Shown piece after piece: positions 1-9,210 of a stretch of DNA of 64,000 nt (within the stretch, counting starts at the first letter, position 1; the number at the start of each line of letters is the position of its first letter). The stretch is taken from NCBI GenBank assembly GCA_040768585.1, contig JAXGMQ010000001.1, positions 1 to 64,000 on the forward strand. Reading direction: 5' to 3'. The translations under genes were made by a program, and so were the position numbers. This DNA comes from JAXGMQ01 sp040768585 (GTDB lineage: Bacteria; Caldisericota; Caldisericia; JAAYUI01). The notes beneath the pieces were generated by a model. That model made no database searches, was not told where the DNA came from, and saw only the letters and a list, made by a program, of their open reading frames with translations.

Positions 1-1
1 T

Positions 2-346
2 GTCGGCTTTGCTCAGGCTGTTGCCCTTATTCCCGGTATTTCCAGGTCTGGCTCTTCCATTACAGCGGGACGACTGATGGGTTTAGATAGAGAAACCTCC
101 GCAAGATTCTCCTTCCTGATTGCAATTCCAATCATGCTGGGTGGAACGCTATACTCGATTGCAAAAGTTATTTCCATACCAGAGATTACAATTCAGTTTG
201 GGCCAAGCTTCGTAGGTTTTGTCGTGGCAGGTGTTGTTGGATGGTTATCACTGCTTGTGTTCTTTAAAATAATCAAATCTGCCGGATTTGAACCGTTTAT
301 CGTCTACCTCATTCTTCTGTTTGTCTTTGTGCAGTTCTATCTATGA
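2..346 (+). CDS. uppP: Undecaprenyl-diphosphatase, C-terminal part
   Basis: The frame is open from the window edge, so the N-terminus lies outside; about 114 residues are visible. UppP (BacA) is an integral membrane phosphatase that dephosphorylates undecaprenyl diphosphate to recycle the lipid carrier for peptidoglycan and other envelope polymers. The visible part holds the family motif PGISRSGSS near its beginning, followed by hydrophobic membrane segments up to the stop. The stop overlaps the recG start as ATGA, so the two are probably co-transcribed. Identification rests on the motif and the membrane pattern. Confidence 0.9.
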   Translation, partial: VGFAQAVALIPGISRSGSSITAGRLMGLDRETSARFSFLIAIPIMLGGTLYSIAKVISIPEITIQFGPSFVGFVVAGVVGWLSLLVFFKIIKSAGFEPFIVYLILLFVFVQFYL

Positions 347-2652
347 CAAAAAAATGGACCAGAGAGCAGTTTTCTGGTCTCATTGAGACAGAGATAAAAA
401 GGGGATATGACAACAAGGCAGTGGTATCTGGTCTAGATTCACTAGTGCCAGAGTTTTTGAAAGACCTGAAGGACAATCCGAGCGATTCGTACAAGGCGAG
501 ATTTGTCAAAGCCTTTGCTAACTACAACAAACTTGAGATTGACAAGAGAGCCACGCTTCTTAAGTCTTTTGACAAATATCTTGATTGGGTCTTGAGCCCT
601 TACTATCTTCCCAAAAAGAAGATCAACACAAAAGGGAAACAATTATTACTAACTGATCCTGTCACAAAGGTCAGAGGGGTGGGCGAAAACTATGCAGAAA
701 AGCTCTATTCACTGGGTATATCAACTGTTTTTGACCTTCTGATGCACCTCCCCACTCGCTACATCGACTACACAAAAATCGATTCTTTAGCGGACGCAAA
801 AAAGGGCAATGATATCTCAGTCCATGCTACCGTGCTTGATATCCAACTCCCCAGAAAAAACAGAAACATGATAAATGTTCTCTTTGGTGATAAAACAGGG
901 AGAATAAGGGTTACATGGTTCAACAACCCATGGATTCTAAAAAAGATTGCAATTGGCAAGTCATACACCATAACAGGCAGAGTCATTGATTATGGTGGTC
1001 TCAATCTTGTAAATCCCGACATAAGGGATGGTTTTAAGGCTGGGAAGATAGTTCCTATATATCCGTCAACAAAGGGAGTTACTCAGTTTTTTTGGGAAAA
1101 AGCCTTTTCCGATCTATTGGCGAGAATGCCAGAAATTGGCGATGGTTCAATGTCTTCCGATGTGCTCGAACACTTCAAACTGAAACCGCTTGAGGATTCA
1201 GTGGTTGAGATTCACAGACCGTCCTCAATAAAGTTTGCAAATTCCGCAAGAAACAGAATTGCAATAGAGGAGCTGGCGCTCCTCCAGGCAGCTCTCATCA
1301 AACGACGAGAGACTGTTAAAAAAGAACCGGGCATTTTGGTTGATAACTCAATTGAAGCATCGACTAACTTCATGGACAAACTTCCATTTGAGCCAACCAA
1401 TGCCCAAAAAAGGTGCGTAGAAGAGATTGCAACAGACCTGAAATCCGGGTGTCCCATGAACAGACTCTTGCATGGCGACGTTGGCTCTGGAAAGACAGTT
1501 GTTGGTTTTGCTGCTGCAAACACACTGCTTGGCAAAGGTCACCAGGTCGCATGGATTGCCCCCACAGAGGTGTTGGCAACACAAACATACAAAGGCGCTA
1601 AATCTATACTTGACTATGATGTGTTATTCCTGAGTGGTTCGTCAAAAAAAGCTGATAGAGAAATTGTCAAAGAAAACTTAGAAACTGGAAAACCACTGAT
1701 GCTTATCGGCACCCATGCCATCCTTGAGGACTGGGTTGAGTTTGTAAACCTGGGTCTCGCAGTTGTCGACGAACAACACAGATTTGGTGTAACACAAAGA
1801 GCAAACCTCATAAAAAAAGGGAAAGTGCCACATGTGCTTGTTATGAGCGCTACCCCCATCCCTCGAACCCTTGCTCTAACTGTCTATGGTGACCTGGAGG
1901 TTTCATACATCGACCAGATGCCAAAAGGCAGAAAACCTATCACAACAAAGATCGTCAAATCCAAAGAGGCTTATGATTTTGCCAACAGAGAGCTGACATC
2001 GGGAAGTCAAGTATTTGTGGTTTGTCCCCTGGTTGAGGAGTCCGAGAAACTGGATGCGGTTTCGGCAACTGAGATGTTTGAGGATTTGAGGCAAGGGCAT
2101 TTCAAAAACTACAGATGTGAGCTGCTCCATGGCAAAATGAAAAATGATGAGAAGAACAGGGTGATGGAAAGATTCAAATCTGGGGAGTCACAGGTTCTCA
2201 TCTCAACAACTGTTATTGAGGTAGGCATTGATGTCCCAAACGCGACTGTCATGATAATTGAGAACGCTGAAAGGTTTGGACTTGCTCAACTCCATCAGCT
2301 TCGAGGAAGAGTTGGAAGGGGAGAAAAGGCTGGGTATTGTTTTCTGCTTCCCTCAAAACCATCTCAAGCTCTCATGGTACTAGAGCAAACAAACAACGGA
2401 CTTGAGGTTGCAGAAGAAGACCTTAAGATTCGGGGGCCAGGAGACATTGGTGGAACTCTTCAGTCTGGAGTTCCTCTTATATCAGCTGGTCTTATAACCC
2501 CTGGCAATCAGGATTTGTTGCTCAAGGCTCGTGAGATTGCCGAATACATATTGAACGACGACCCCGACTTAAGTAGTATAAAAAACCGTAGACTCAAGGA
2601 GACAATAGAGCAAAGGATGTCCAAGCGTGTAGGTATGGCTTGGGTTAGTTGA
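343..2652 (+). CDS. recG: ATP-dependent DNA helicase RecG
   Basis: This protein of 769 residues is a superfamily 2 helicase that remodels stalled replication forks and branch-migrates Holliday junctions. An N-terminal wedge/OB-fold region precedes the helicase core. Visible motifs are Walker A GDVGSGKT at residues 378-385, DEQH at 476-479, the SATPIPRTL motif III region, and the late motif region with TTVIEVGIDVPNA and the QLRGRVGRG segment. The length is slightly above the usual 680-700 because of extra N-terminal residues (about 1-100, helical and charged). ATG overlaps the uppP stop; the ABC-F gene follows at once, suggesting one transcript. Confidence 0.97.
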   Translation: MTKKWTREQFSGLIETEIKRGYDNKAVVSGLDSLVPEFLKDLKDNPSDSYKARFVKAFANYNKLEIDKRATLLKSFDKYLDWVLSPYYLPKKKINTKGKQLLLTDPVTKVRGVGENYAEKLYSLGISTVFDLLMHLPTRYIDYTKIDSLADAKKGNDISVHATVLDIQLPRKNRNMINVLFGDKTGRIRVTWFNNPWILKKIAIGKSYTITGRVIDYGGLNLVNPDIRDGFKAGKIVPIYPSTKGVTQFFWEKAFSDLLARMPEIGDGSMSSDVLEHFKLKPLEDSVVEIHRPSSIKFANSARNRIAIEELALLQAALIKRRETVKKEPGILVDNSIEASTNFMDKLPFEPTNAQKRCVEEIATDLKSGCPMNRLLHGDVGSGKTVVGFAAANTLLGKGHQVAWIAPTEVLATQTYKGAKSILDYDVLFLSGSSKKADREIVKENLETGKPLMLIGTHAILEDWVEFVNLGLAVVDEQHRFGVTQRANLIKKGKVPHVLVMSATPIPRTLALTVYGDLEVSYIDQMPKGRKPITTKIVKSKEAYDFANRELTSGSQVFVVCPLVEESEKLDAVSATEMFEDLRQGHFKNYRCELLHGKMKNDEKNRVMERFKSGESQVLISTTVIEVGIDVPNATVMIIENAERFGLAQLHQLRGRVGRGEKAGYCFLLPSKPSQALMVLEQTNNGLEVAEEDLKIRGPGDIGGTLQSGVPLISAGLITPGNQDLLLKAREIAEYILNDDPDLSSIKNRRLKETIEQRMSKRVGMAWVS

Positions 2653-2657
2653 TAATT

Positions 2658-4547
2658 ATGGGACAGATATTTGTTGATAAAGTAGATAAATTCTTTGGCG
2701 CGACAAAGATGATAGACAGTGTCAGCTTCACGGTTGGTTCAAGAGACATCATGGGCCTCGTGGGTTCGAATGGTTGCGGTAAATCCACGCTCCTCAAAAT
2801 GATTGTCGGAGAGCTTGAACATGACTCAGGGACAATCGAAATCGAAGGAAAGTCCACTGTTGGGTATTTTGCTCAAGACAGAGCAATCGATATAACCCAA
2901 ACACCTGTTTTTGAGTATATGAGACAGGCATTTCCTCAAGTCACTCAATCACAGGAAGAGCTGAAACAAGCTCATCATCAGCTTGAAAGAGAACCAGAAA
3001 ACACTGATTTGATCAAAAGAGTTGAGAAGCTTCAGGCGATTTATGAATCTCATGGTGGATATGAAATTGACCATAGAATTGAAAGGATTTTATCTGGTCT
3101 AAGTTTCACAAAGGATGACCACCAGAGACCTATCTCAAGTCTGTCCGGTGGCGAGAGGGCAAGACTGCAACTAGCTAGAATTCTTGCATCAGAACCCGAT
3201 ACGCTCATTCTGGATGAGCCGACAAACCATCTTGACATCGATGCTGTAATCTGGCTTGAAGATTTTCTAAGCAACTACAACGGCTCAGTCTTGATTGTGT
3301 CACACGATAGGTTCTTACTCGATAGAATCTGCACGAAGATTGCCTTGATGCAATCAGGGAGAATTCGAGTCTACAAGGGCAACTATACGTTCGCAAAATA
3401 TCAGAGCGAGATTGAGAGAGAACAGACACTCCAGGAGATTGAGAAACAAGAAGAGTTTCTAGATAAAGCTCAACGATTCATTGCCAAATTCAAGGGAATA
3501 GGCACAGAGCACGCTGCAGCCAAAGCAAGAGCGATGGAGAGCAGAGTTAATAGGCTGGAAATAATCGATAGACCTGAGGAAGAAAAGGACATCAAACTCA
3601 GAATCAAATCGACTGGCAGGACCGGCGAGATTGTTTTTAAAACAAAGCTGCTTGGAATGGGTTTTGGCAACAAAGAACTTTTCTCAGGTATTGATGTAGA
3701 ACTCTCAAGGGGACAAAAGGTCGCTATCATTGGCGCGAACGGTTGCGGTAAGACAACGTTTGTAAAAATCATCCTGGAGAAACTCAAGCCAACACAGGGT
3801 GAAGTCTGGAATGGATACAATGTCGAACCGATTTTCCTTGAACAGGAACTTGGTAACTTTGACCCAGAGGCAACTGTCCTTGATGAGTTGATGAGAGGCA
3901 CTGACTTGCTTGTCCCAAAGGCAAGAGACCACCTAGCTAGCTTCAACTTCAGGGGTGATGATGTGTTTAAGCTTTGCAAAGTGTTAAGTGGTGGCGAAAT
4001 ATCGAGACTCATTCTCTCAAAACTTGCCCTAATTGATGCAAACTTTCTGGTGATGGATGAACCTACAAACCACCTTGACATCAAGGCAAGAACAGCGCTT
4101 GAGGACACACTAAACAACTACATGGGTACGGTTCTCATCATCTCACACGACAGATACTTCATCCAGCAAATTGGTGCCAGAATCTGGAATTTTACAAACA
4201 ACACACTCATTGACACAAAACAAAGCCTCGACGAATTCTTGAAAACAAGAAGATCAACCATTGCGCAGGCAAAACCTCAGGAAGAAAAAAGAGCAACAAA
4301 ACAAGAACCGGAGAAGAAACCAACTCTATCAAAGAACAAAATAAAAGAGATACAAAACCAGATTTCAGATATTGAAAAACAGCTTGAATCTATAAAGACT
4401 GAAAAGGAAAAACTTGAGAGAATGATGTCAGGTGATGCCAGCAAACTCACAAAAGACGACTTCGATAGGCACCAAGAGATATCCAGTCTAGAGGCATCTC
4501 TCCTTGAGAGATGGGAAGAGCTTTCATTGGTTATTGACGAAACCTAG
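2658..4547 (+). CDS. ABC-F family ATPase (Uup/EttA-like)
   Basis: A soluble protein of 629 residues with two ABC ATPase domains and no membrane segment, the layout of ABC-F ribosome-acting factors. The first domain has Walker A GSNGCGKST at residues 36-44, signature LSGGERARLQLAR near 162, and Walker B LILDEPTNHLDID near 184. The second has GANGCGKTT, LSGGEISRLILSK and MDEPTNHLDIKA. A charged, coiled-coil C-terminal tail (about residues 540-629) resembles the Uup tail. I chose ATG 2658; an in-frame TTG at 2649 overlaps the recG stop and would add three residues. The stop shares a CTAG with the convergent gene. Which ABC-F subfamily it belongs to, and whether it is an antibiotic-protection factor, cannot be told from sequence alone. 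Confidence 0.93.
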   Translation: MGQIFVDKVDKFFGATKMIDSVSFTVGSRDIMGLVGSNGCGKSTLLKMIVGELEHDSGTIEIEGKSTVGYFAQDRAIDITQTPVFEYMRQAFPQVTQSQEELKQAHHQLEREPENTDLIKRVEKLQAIYESHGGYEIDHRIERILSGLSFTKDDHQRPISSLSGGERARLQLARILASEPDTLILDEPTNHLDIDAVIWLEDFLSNYNGSVLIVSHDRFLLDRICTKIALMQSGRIRVYKGNYTFAKYQSEIEREQTLQEIEKQEEFLDKAQRFIAKFKGIGTEHAAAKARAMESRVNRLEIIDRPEEEKDIKLRIKSTGRTGEIVFKTKLLGMGFGNKELFSGIDVELSRGQKVAIIGANGCGKTTFVKIILEKLKPTQGEVWNGYNVEPIFLEQELGNFDPEATVLDELMRGTDLLVPKARDHLASFNFRGDDVFKLCKVLSGGEISRLILSKLALIDANFLVMDEPTNHLDIKARTALEDTLNNYMGTVLIISHDRYFIQQIGARIWNFTNNTLIDTKQSLDEFLKTRRSTIAQAKPQEEKRATKQEPEKKPTLSKNKIKEIQNQISDIEKQLESIKTEKEKLERMMSGDASKLTKDDFDRHQEISSLEASLLERWEELSLVIDET

Positions 4548-5065
4548 AATTCAAAGATAAGCTCTGAATAATCGTTTTCTGGACGCTTTTTTGAGAGAAT
4601 AAACTTCTTCGGCCATTTCTTGTACAGGTTGATGAACGACTCGAAGATGCCCATAGCATAGTAGTCGTGAATTGGATTTGTTGTTTGCACCACTATTCGA
4701 CCATCGTTGAATTCTGTCATTCTCGTGTATCCGTAGTCCTCTGGTTCACCCCTCCCAGATCGGCTTATCATGTTGTCTATCATCGATTGTAGACCTTCCC
4801 TGAGAGTGGGATACTCAACAAAAAACTGGTCAGGAAGGCTACCGAGTGTTTGCCAAACACGTTTTCCTGTGAGTCTGACGCCGATTGGCCCAGTTTGTTT
4901 TTCTAACTCTTCCAAATAGGAGTTAACGTGACCCTCAATTGTCAACCACTCATCATCTGGAAGCGTAGCAAAGTCAAGACCGGTTGCCTTTCTACACCTT
5001 TCCTTGTGAGTCTCAGAAACCATACTGTCAATAGTTTTCAAAAATCTAGCCTTTGACTCAAGCAC
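4544..5065 (-). CDS. Uncharacterised 173-residue protein
   Basis: I do not recognise this gene. It encodes a soluble, mixed alpha/beta protein with no signal peptide or membrane segment. A helical N-terminal half is followed by a segment with a conserved-looking NPIHDYYAMGIFESFINLYK stretch near residues 130-150, which loosely recalls the fold of the roughly 180-residue DUF2378/TIGR02265 proteins; this is only an impression. The start is GTG 5065, chosen because GGAGG lies about seven bases upstream on the minus strand. It converges on the ABC-F gene and overlaps it by four bases. It appears to be a single-gene unit. Confidence 0.7.
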   Translation of the reverse strand: MLESKARFLKTIDSMVSETHKERCRKATGLDFATLPDDEWLTIEGHVNSYLEELEKQTGPIGVRLTGKRVWQTLGSLPDQFFVEYPTLREGLQSMIDNMISRSGRGEPEDYGYTRMTEFNDGRIVVQTTNPIHDYYAMGIFESFINLYKKWPKKFILSKKRPENDYSELIFEF

Positions 5066-5135
5066 TTAACACCTCCAGGAAAATTCTAAAGAATATGATC
5101 CCAATGCGGTTGTGAACACTTAACCGGCATAACAC

Positions 5136-5170
5136 AGAGAGGTGCCGTTTAGCAAACATGGCACCTCTCT
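5136..5170 (-). terminator. Perfect 11-bp hairpin after hbd
   Basis: The arms agagaggtgcc (5136-5146) and ggcacctctct (5160-5170) are perfect inverted complements around a 13-base loop. The hairpin sits 22 bases beyond the hbd stop on the minus strand. There is no U-tract on either side, so it is either a weak or factor-assisted terminator or a 3'-end stabilising stem. Confidence 0.55.
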
Positions 5171-5191
5171 GATGTCAACTTATTAAAGAAG

Positions 5192-6046
5192 CTAGGCTTT
5201 GTAGTTGTAGAAACCTTCTCCAGATTTTCTTCCAAGCAACCCAGCAGCGACCATCTTGCGAAGGAGTGGGCATGGTCTATATTTGCTGTCAGCAAGCCCT
5301 TCATAGAGGACTTCCATAATAGAAAGGCAGGTATCAAGTCCAATCAGGTCTGCAAGTTCAAGTGGCCCCATGGGGTGGTTCATACCAAGTTTCATTACTG
5401 TGTCAATGTTTTCCTTGGTGGCAACACCCTCCATAAGGCAGTAGACAGCCTCATTGATCATTGGCATGAGAATTCTGTTGCTCACAAATCCCGGGAAGTC
5501 GTTGGCAACAGCAGGGGTTTTGCCAAGAGCCTTGGAAAGCTCATCGATTGTTTTGTAAACATCATCAGATGTGAGCATACCACGGATTATCTCAACCAGC
5601 TTCATGATTGGCACTGGATTCATGAAGTGCATACCGATGAAGTTCTCTGGTTTCTTGTAGATAGATGCGAGTTCGGTGATTGAGATTGTGGATGTGTTTG
5701 ATGCAAGGATTGCACTGTCTGAGAGAACACCATTGAGTTCATTGTATATCTTGTTCTTGAGTTCTCTTTTCTCTGAAACAGCCTCAACAACCAAATCACA
5801 ATCGGCAAGGTCAGAGAGTTTTGTGGTTGTAGAAATATCTGCCATTGTGGACTTCATCATCTCTGGCAGAATCTTCTCTTTTTCAACCAACCTGTTCAGA
5901 TTCTTTTCAATTCTTTTAACTGCTTTCTCACAAAGCTCATCTGTGACCTCAACAAGTGTTGTTTTGTAGCCGTTGAAAGCAAAAACCTGGACAATACCAT
6001 TGCCCATTACACCACCACCAATAACTCCGACTTTCTTAATATCCAT
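5192..6046 (-). CDS. hbd: 3-hydroxybutyryl-CoA dehydrogenase
   Basis: A 284-residue NAD(P)-dependent enzyme that interconverts acetoacetyl-CoA and 3-hydroxybutyryl-CoA. The Rossmann motif GVIGGGVMGNG is at residues 7-17. His140 and Glu152, in HFMNPVPIMKLVE, match the catalytic His/Glu dyad of short-form dehydrogenases. The C-terminal helical domain carries NHPMGPLELADLIGLD. The length is typical of clostridial Hbd. It lies 14 bases downstream of the thiolase gene, so the two make an operon for condensing two acetyl-CoA and reducing the product (or the reverse, in degradation). No crotonase is present in the window, so the direction of flux is open. Confidence 0.95.
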   Translation of the reverse strand: MDIKKVGVIGGGVMGNGIVQVFAFNGYKTTLVEVTDELCEKAVKRIEKNLNRLVEKEKILPEMMKSTMADISTTTKLSDLADCDLVVEAVSEKRELKNKIYNELNGVLSDSAILASNTSTISITELASIYKKPENFIGMHFMNPVPIMKLVEIIRGMLTSDDVYKTIDELSKALGKTPAVANDFPGFVSNRILMPMINEAVYCLMEGVATKENIDTVMKLGMNHPMGPLELADLIGLDTCLSIMEVLYEGLADSKYRPCPLLRKMVAAGLLGRKSGEGFYNYKA

Positions 6047-6060
6047 GAGTATTTGTCTCC

Positions 6061-7236
6061 TTATACAAGTTCAATAGCCATGGCAACAGCACCACCACCA
6101 CCGAGGCAAAGCGTCGCCAAACCCTTCTTACCGCCAGTTCTCTTAAGGTTTCCGATGAGCGTTGCAATGACTCTTGCGCCTGAGCAGCCAATCGGGTGAC
6201 CAAGTGCTATTGCTCCTCCGGCCATGTTTACTTTGTCCCAATCCCAATCAAGCCCTCTGCCGTCGGCAATACATTGAACAGCAAACGCTTCATTCGCTTC
6301 GATCGCGTCAAAGTCACCAATCTTCATCCCTGTTTTTGCAAGGAGTTTTTTGACAGCCTCAATTGGGGCAAAGAAGACGTCCTTTGGGTCGAGGTGTGCT
6401 GCTGTGTAGTCGATTATTGCAGCAATTGGCTTGTGATTTTTGGCAACATCCTCTGAGGCAACAACAACGGCTGCGGCACCATCCGAGAGTCCTGGAGCAT
6501 TTCCTGCTGTGATTACACCCTCTTTGTCAAATGCTGGTTTCAACTTGGCAAGCACCTCTGCTGTTGTTGGTCTTGGGGTCTCATCTTTGGCAAAAATGAT
6601 TGGATCTTTCTTTCTTTGTGGAATTTCAATATTGAATGTCTCCCAGTCATACCAACCATTTTCAAGTGCTTTTGCTGCCTTTTCCTGCGATGCGAGAGCA
6701 AACGCATCGGCATCATCTCTTGTGACGTTGGCTTTTTTTGCGGTGTATTCAGCAAGGTTACCCATATGCACATCGTTAAAAGCGCACCAGAGACCGTCTT
6801 TTACCACACCATCTACGAGTTTACCATCACCGTAGCGATATCCGCCATATCGAGCATTGTTTAAATAGTACGGAGCATTGGTCATGGACTCCATACCACC
6901 GGCAACGACAACATCTGCGTCTCCAAGTTGAACTGCCTGTGAGGCGAGAGAAATTGCCTTCAAACCGGAACCACAAACCTTGTTGACTGTCAGCGCGTTG
7001 ATTGTCGGAGGAAGCTCAGCTTTAATGAGTGATTGCCTGGCTGGATTCTGCCCGGCTCCAGCTGGAACGACCTGACCCATGATTACTTCATTAATCTTTT
7101 CCTTCTCAACCCCTGATCTGGAAACAGCTTCCTTTATTGCCATCGCTCCAAGGTCAGTGGCAGCAAACTCGGACAAAGAACCGAAGAACTTACCAATGGG
7201 GGTTCTTACCGCTGATAGAATATACCCTTTTGCCAT
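6061..7236 (-). CDS. Acetyl-CoA C-acetyltransferase (thiolase)
   Basis: A 391-residue thiolase II family enzyme joining two acetyl-CoA into acetoacetyl-CoA or cleaving it. The catalytic triad is visible: Cys88 in NKVCGSGLKA, His347 in LGHPIGCSGAR and Cys377 in LCLGGGGAVA; NEAFAVQ is also conserved. The start ATG is preceded by GGAGAA at good spacing. It is the first gene of the two-gene operon with hbd and is transcribed away from the ccm operon. Confidence 0.95.
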   Translation of the reverse strand: MAKGYILSAVRTPIGKFFGSLSEFAATDLGAMAIKEAVSRSGVEKEKINEVIMGQVVPAGAGQNPARQSLIKAELPPTINALTVNKVCGSGLKAISLASQAVQLGDADVVVAGGMESMTNAPYYLNNARYGGYRYGDGKLVDGVVKDGLWCAFNDVHMGNLAEYTAKKANVTRDDADAFALASQEKAAKALENGWYDWETFNIEIPQRKKDPIIFAKDETPRPTTAEVLAKLKPAFDKEGVITAGNAPGLSDGAAAVVVASEDVAKNHKPIAAIIDYTAAHLDPKDVFFAPIEAVKKLLAKTGMKIGDFDAIEANEAFAVQCIADGRGLDWDWDKVNMAGGAIALGHPIGCSGARVIATLIGNLKRTGGKKGLATLCLGGGGAVAMAIELV

Positions 7237-7338
7237 TTACGTATTCTCCTTTCACTTCATAAATAATGGATTTTTTTCACAGGCCAAATGTTACATGAAA
7301 TCCAATCTTAAAAAAAGTGTTTAACATGAATGTCTATG

Positions 7339-7366
7339 TTGACCCCCATGCGCGCAATTTTATACT
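7339..7366 (+). promoter_or_regulatory. Promoter of the ccm operon
   Basis: A -35 box TTGACC (7339-7344) is followed after 16 bases by TATACT (7361-7366), each matching five of six consensus positions. The -10 ends only eight bases before the GTG start of ccmA, so the transcript would begin at or next to the start codon. Confidence 0.5.
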
Positions 7367-7374
7367 GAAGGTTT

Positions 7375-7929
7375 GTGCGGATTACATGCGACTCTTTGGG
7401 TATGAGGTTTGACAGGAACATCGTTTTTGGCGATGTCTCTTGCGATTTCACCCAAAGACTTTCAATTATTTGTGGCGCAAATGGCTCAGGAAAAACCACC
7501 TTGATGAAAATTCTCTCAGGTCTCGTCAATCCAACATCTGGAAAAATCACCTACACTCCGGGTATCGCAAACATCAGGATTGGTTTCGATTCACCCTACA
7601 TCCATCTATACCCTGACCTGACAGTTCGTGAAATCATGGACTTTTTTTCGAGGCTTAAAAGGATAGAGAAATATGATTTGCGTGAGTGGGAGTTGCACAA
7701 GATAAGACACAAGAAGTACAAGAACCTGTCATCTGGTTTCAAGCAGAGGGTTAAGCTGGCTCAGGCGTTTCTGGGAAATCCAGACCTGCTTTTACTCGAC
7801 GAGCCTGAGCAACATCTTGATGAGGGCGGGAAAAACCTGCTGAAAGAGAAACTCTCACAAAGAGAAAAGATGATAATTGTATCAACAAATAATCCAGAAT
7901 CGGAGCAGAAAATTGTTCTCTGGCTTTAG
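7375..7929 (+). CDS. ccmA: Heme exporter ATP-binding protein CcmA
   Basis: This 184-residue ABC ATPase has Walker A GANGSGKTT, signature-like SSGFKQRVKLAQAF and Walker B LLLLDEPEQHLD. It is shorter than typical ABC ATPases, as expected for CcmA, which powers release of heme-loaded CcmE from CcmC/D at the inner membrane. Identity follows from its place just before ccmB and ccmC. The GTG start is forced by an in-frame stop at 7366; the alternative ATG at 7402 would remove the first beta strand of the fold. A GAAGG lies just upstream, but so does a -10 box, so the message may be leaderless. Confidence 0.88.
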   Translation: MRITCDSLGMRFDRNIVFGDVSCDFTQRLSIICGANGSGKTTLMKILSGLVNPTSGKITYTPGIANIRIGFDSPYIHLYPDLTVREIMDFFSRLKRIEKYDLREWELHKIRHKKYKNLSSGFKQRVKLAQAFLGNPDLLLLDEPEQHLDEGGKNLLKEKLSQREKMIIVSTNNPESEQKIVLWL

Positions 7930-8572
7930 ATTATTGTTCGCAAAAGAGATAATGACTCTCACAAGGGGTAAATCTATATTTGGGGTGTCACTTGGCATCG
8001 CTTTTGTTCTTTCGTTTGCTGTGTCGATGCCACTTGCCGAAGTTGCACTCGACCCTACAGTTATTGCCACACTCATCTGGACAATCCTTTTCTTCTCAAC
8101 AATCGGTGTCCATCTCGGTTCCTTTACGGTTGAGGAGAACCAGGGAACATATGATTTACTCAAACTTGCCACATCTCCAACCGCAATCTTTATGTCAAAA
8201 GTCGCAGCAAACACCATTCTGATGCTTGTCATTGGTCTTGTTTGTATACCTCTCATGGTTTTATGGCTTGGTGTTGACGTTGTTGTTTTACCAACCGTTT
8301 TATTGGTTTCTATTATTGGTTGTTTGTGCTTGTCGCTATCAGAAGGATTCATTGGGTATCTTCTGTCAAAGGCGAGGGTAGGAGAGGTCGCAGCTCCAAT
8401 AATTCTCTTGCCTGTGGTTCTGCCGATCCTTGTATCGTTAATTATTATTACATCTTCTGTCTTGGAAAAGGGAACAATATCAATTAATCTTGTGGTTGTG
8501 ATTGTATCATTGAGCTTAGCGATTCTTGTTGCGAGTTTATTGTTTCTGCCTATGCTGGAGGAGTGGCTTTGA
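7913..8572 (+). CDS. ccmB: Heme exporter membrane protein CcmB
   Basis: A membrane protein of about 219 residues with six hydrophobic spans, the permease partner of CcmA. The frame is open from 7877, but the best start is TTG 7913: GGAG at 7902-7905 lies seven bases before it. The start overlaps the end of ccmA. The N-terminal segment LLFAKEI, then a charged stretch before the first span, is typical of the family. Later starts (TTG 7934, ATG 7952) are possible. Confidence 0.85.
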   Translation: MFSGFRLLFAKEIMTLTRGKSIFGVSLGIAFVLSFAVSMPLAEVALDPTVIATLIWTILFFSTIGVHLGSFTVEENQGTYDLLKLATSPTAIFMSKVAANTILMLVIGLVCIPLMVLWLGVDVVVLPTVLLVSIIGCLCLSLSEGFIGYLLSKARVGEVAAPIILLPVVLPILVSLIIITSSVLEKGTISINLVVVIVSLSLAILVASLLFLPMLEEWL

Positions 8573-9210
8573 AAAGATTATACTTGGTTATAGCGGCATC
8601 TGTTGTGCTTCTGCCATCAATATATTATTCGTTGGTTATAGCACCCATTCCAGAGAATCTTGGCGATGTTTACAGATCAATCTTTTTTCATATTCCATGC
8701 GCCTGGGTGGCGGTTCTAGCATTTCTGATATCTTGCATCTCCAGCGCTTTGTATCTCTCAAAAAGAAATATTGTATCAGACTTCATTGCGTCCAGATCTG
8801 CCGAAATTGGCCTCTTGTTCTCGGTAATAACAACCATTCAAGGCTCTGTTTTTGCCTTTGCAACCTGGCGGAGCGCTTGGAACTGGGATCCTCGAGAAAC
8901 ATCGATTGTGATACTCATCGTTATATACGTGGCATATTTGGTGCTCAGAGGACTGATATCGGAACAGAGAAGAAGAGCAATCATCTCATCGGTTTATTCC
9001 ATGATTGTTTTTCTGACTGTGCCGTTTCTTGTGTTTGTGGTGCCACGAATCACAAACTCTCTACACCCAGAGGCTGCCGGTGGGTCAGGTTTGACAGGCA
9101 GCATGTGGATTGGATTTGTTGGTATGCTTGTTGGCTTCACACTCGTGTTCATTCTCCTTCTTGATCTTGCCGTTGCAATCGACAAAAGGAATGAGGTTTT
9201 ATCACCATGA
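8569..9210 (+). CDS. ccmC: Heme-handling protein CcmC
   Basis: A membrane protein of 213 residues with six spans in the CcmC/CcmF/CcsA heme-handling superfamily. The tryptophan-rich motif near residues 100-111 reads WRSAWNWDPRETS; periplasmic heme would bind here for loading onto CcmE. Conserved HIP and SLHPEA histidines flank it, as expected for the axial ligands. TTG 8569 is preferred because GGAGGA at 8557-8562 is six bases upstream; GTG 8563 would lie on the ribosome-binding site. The stop overlaps the next ATG as ATGA. Confidence 0.9.
   Translation: MKRLYLVIAASVVLLPSIYYSLVIAPIPENLGDVYRSIFFHIPCAWVAVLAFLISCISSALYLSKRNIVSDFIASRSAEIGLLFSVITTIQGSVFAFATWRSAWNWDPRETSIVILIVIYVAYLVLRGLISEQRRRAIISSVYSMIVFLTVPFLVFVVPRITNSLHPEAAGGSGLTGSMWIGFVGMLVGFTLVFILLLDLAVAIDKRNEVLSP

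Noticed and set aside
3470..4117. 215-codon open frame on the minus strand
   Set aside because: It is antisense to the second ABC domain of the ABC-F gene; the protein is serine-rich shadow sequence with no domain.
8526..9164. 212-codon open frame on the plus strand
   Set aside because: It is the +1/-1 frame of ccmC; the encoded protein is rich in Cys, His and Arg and has no family pattern.
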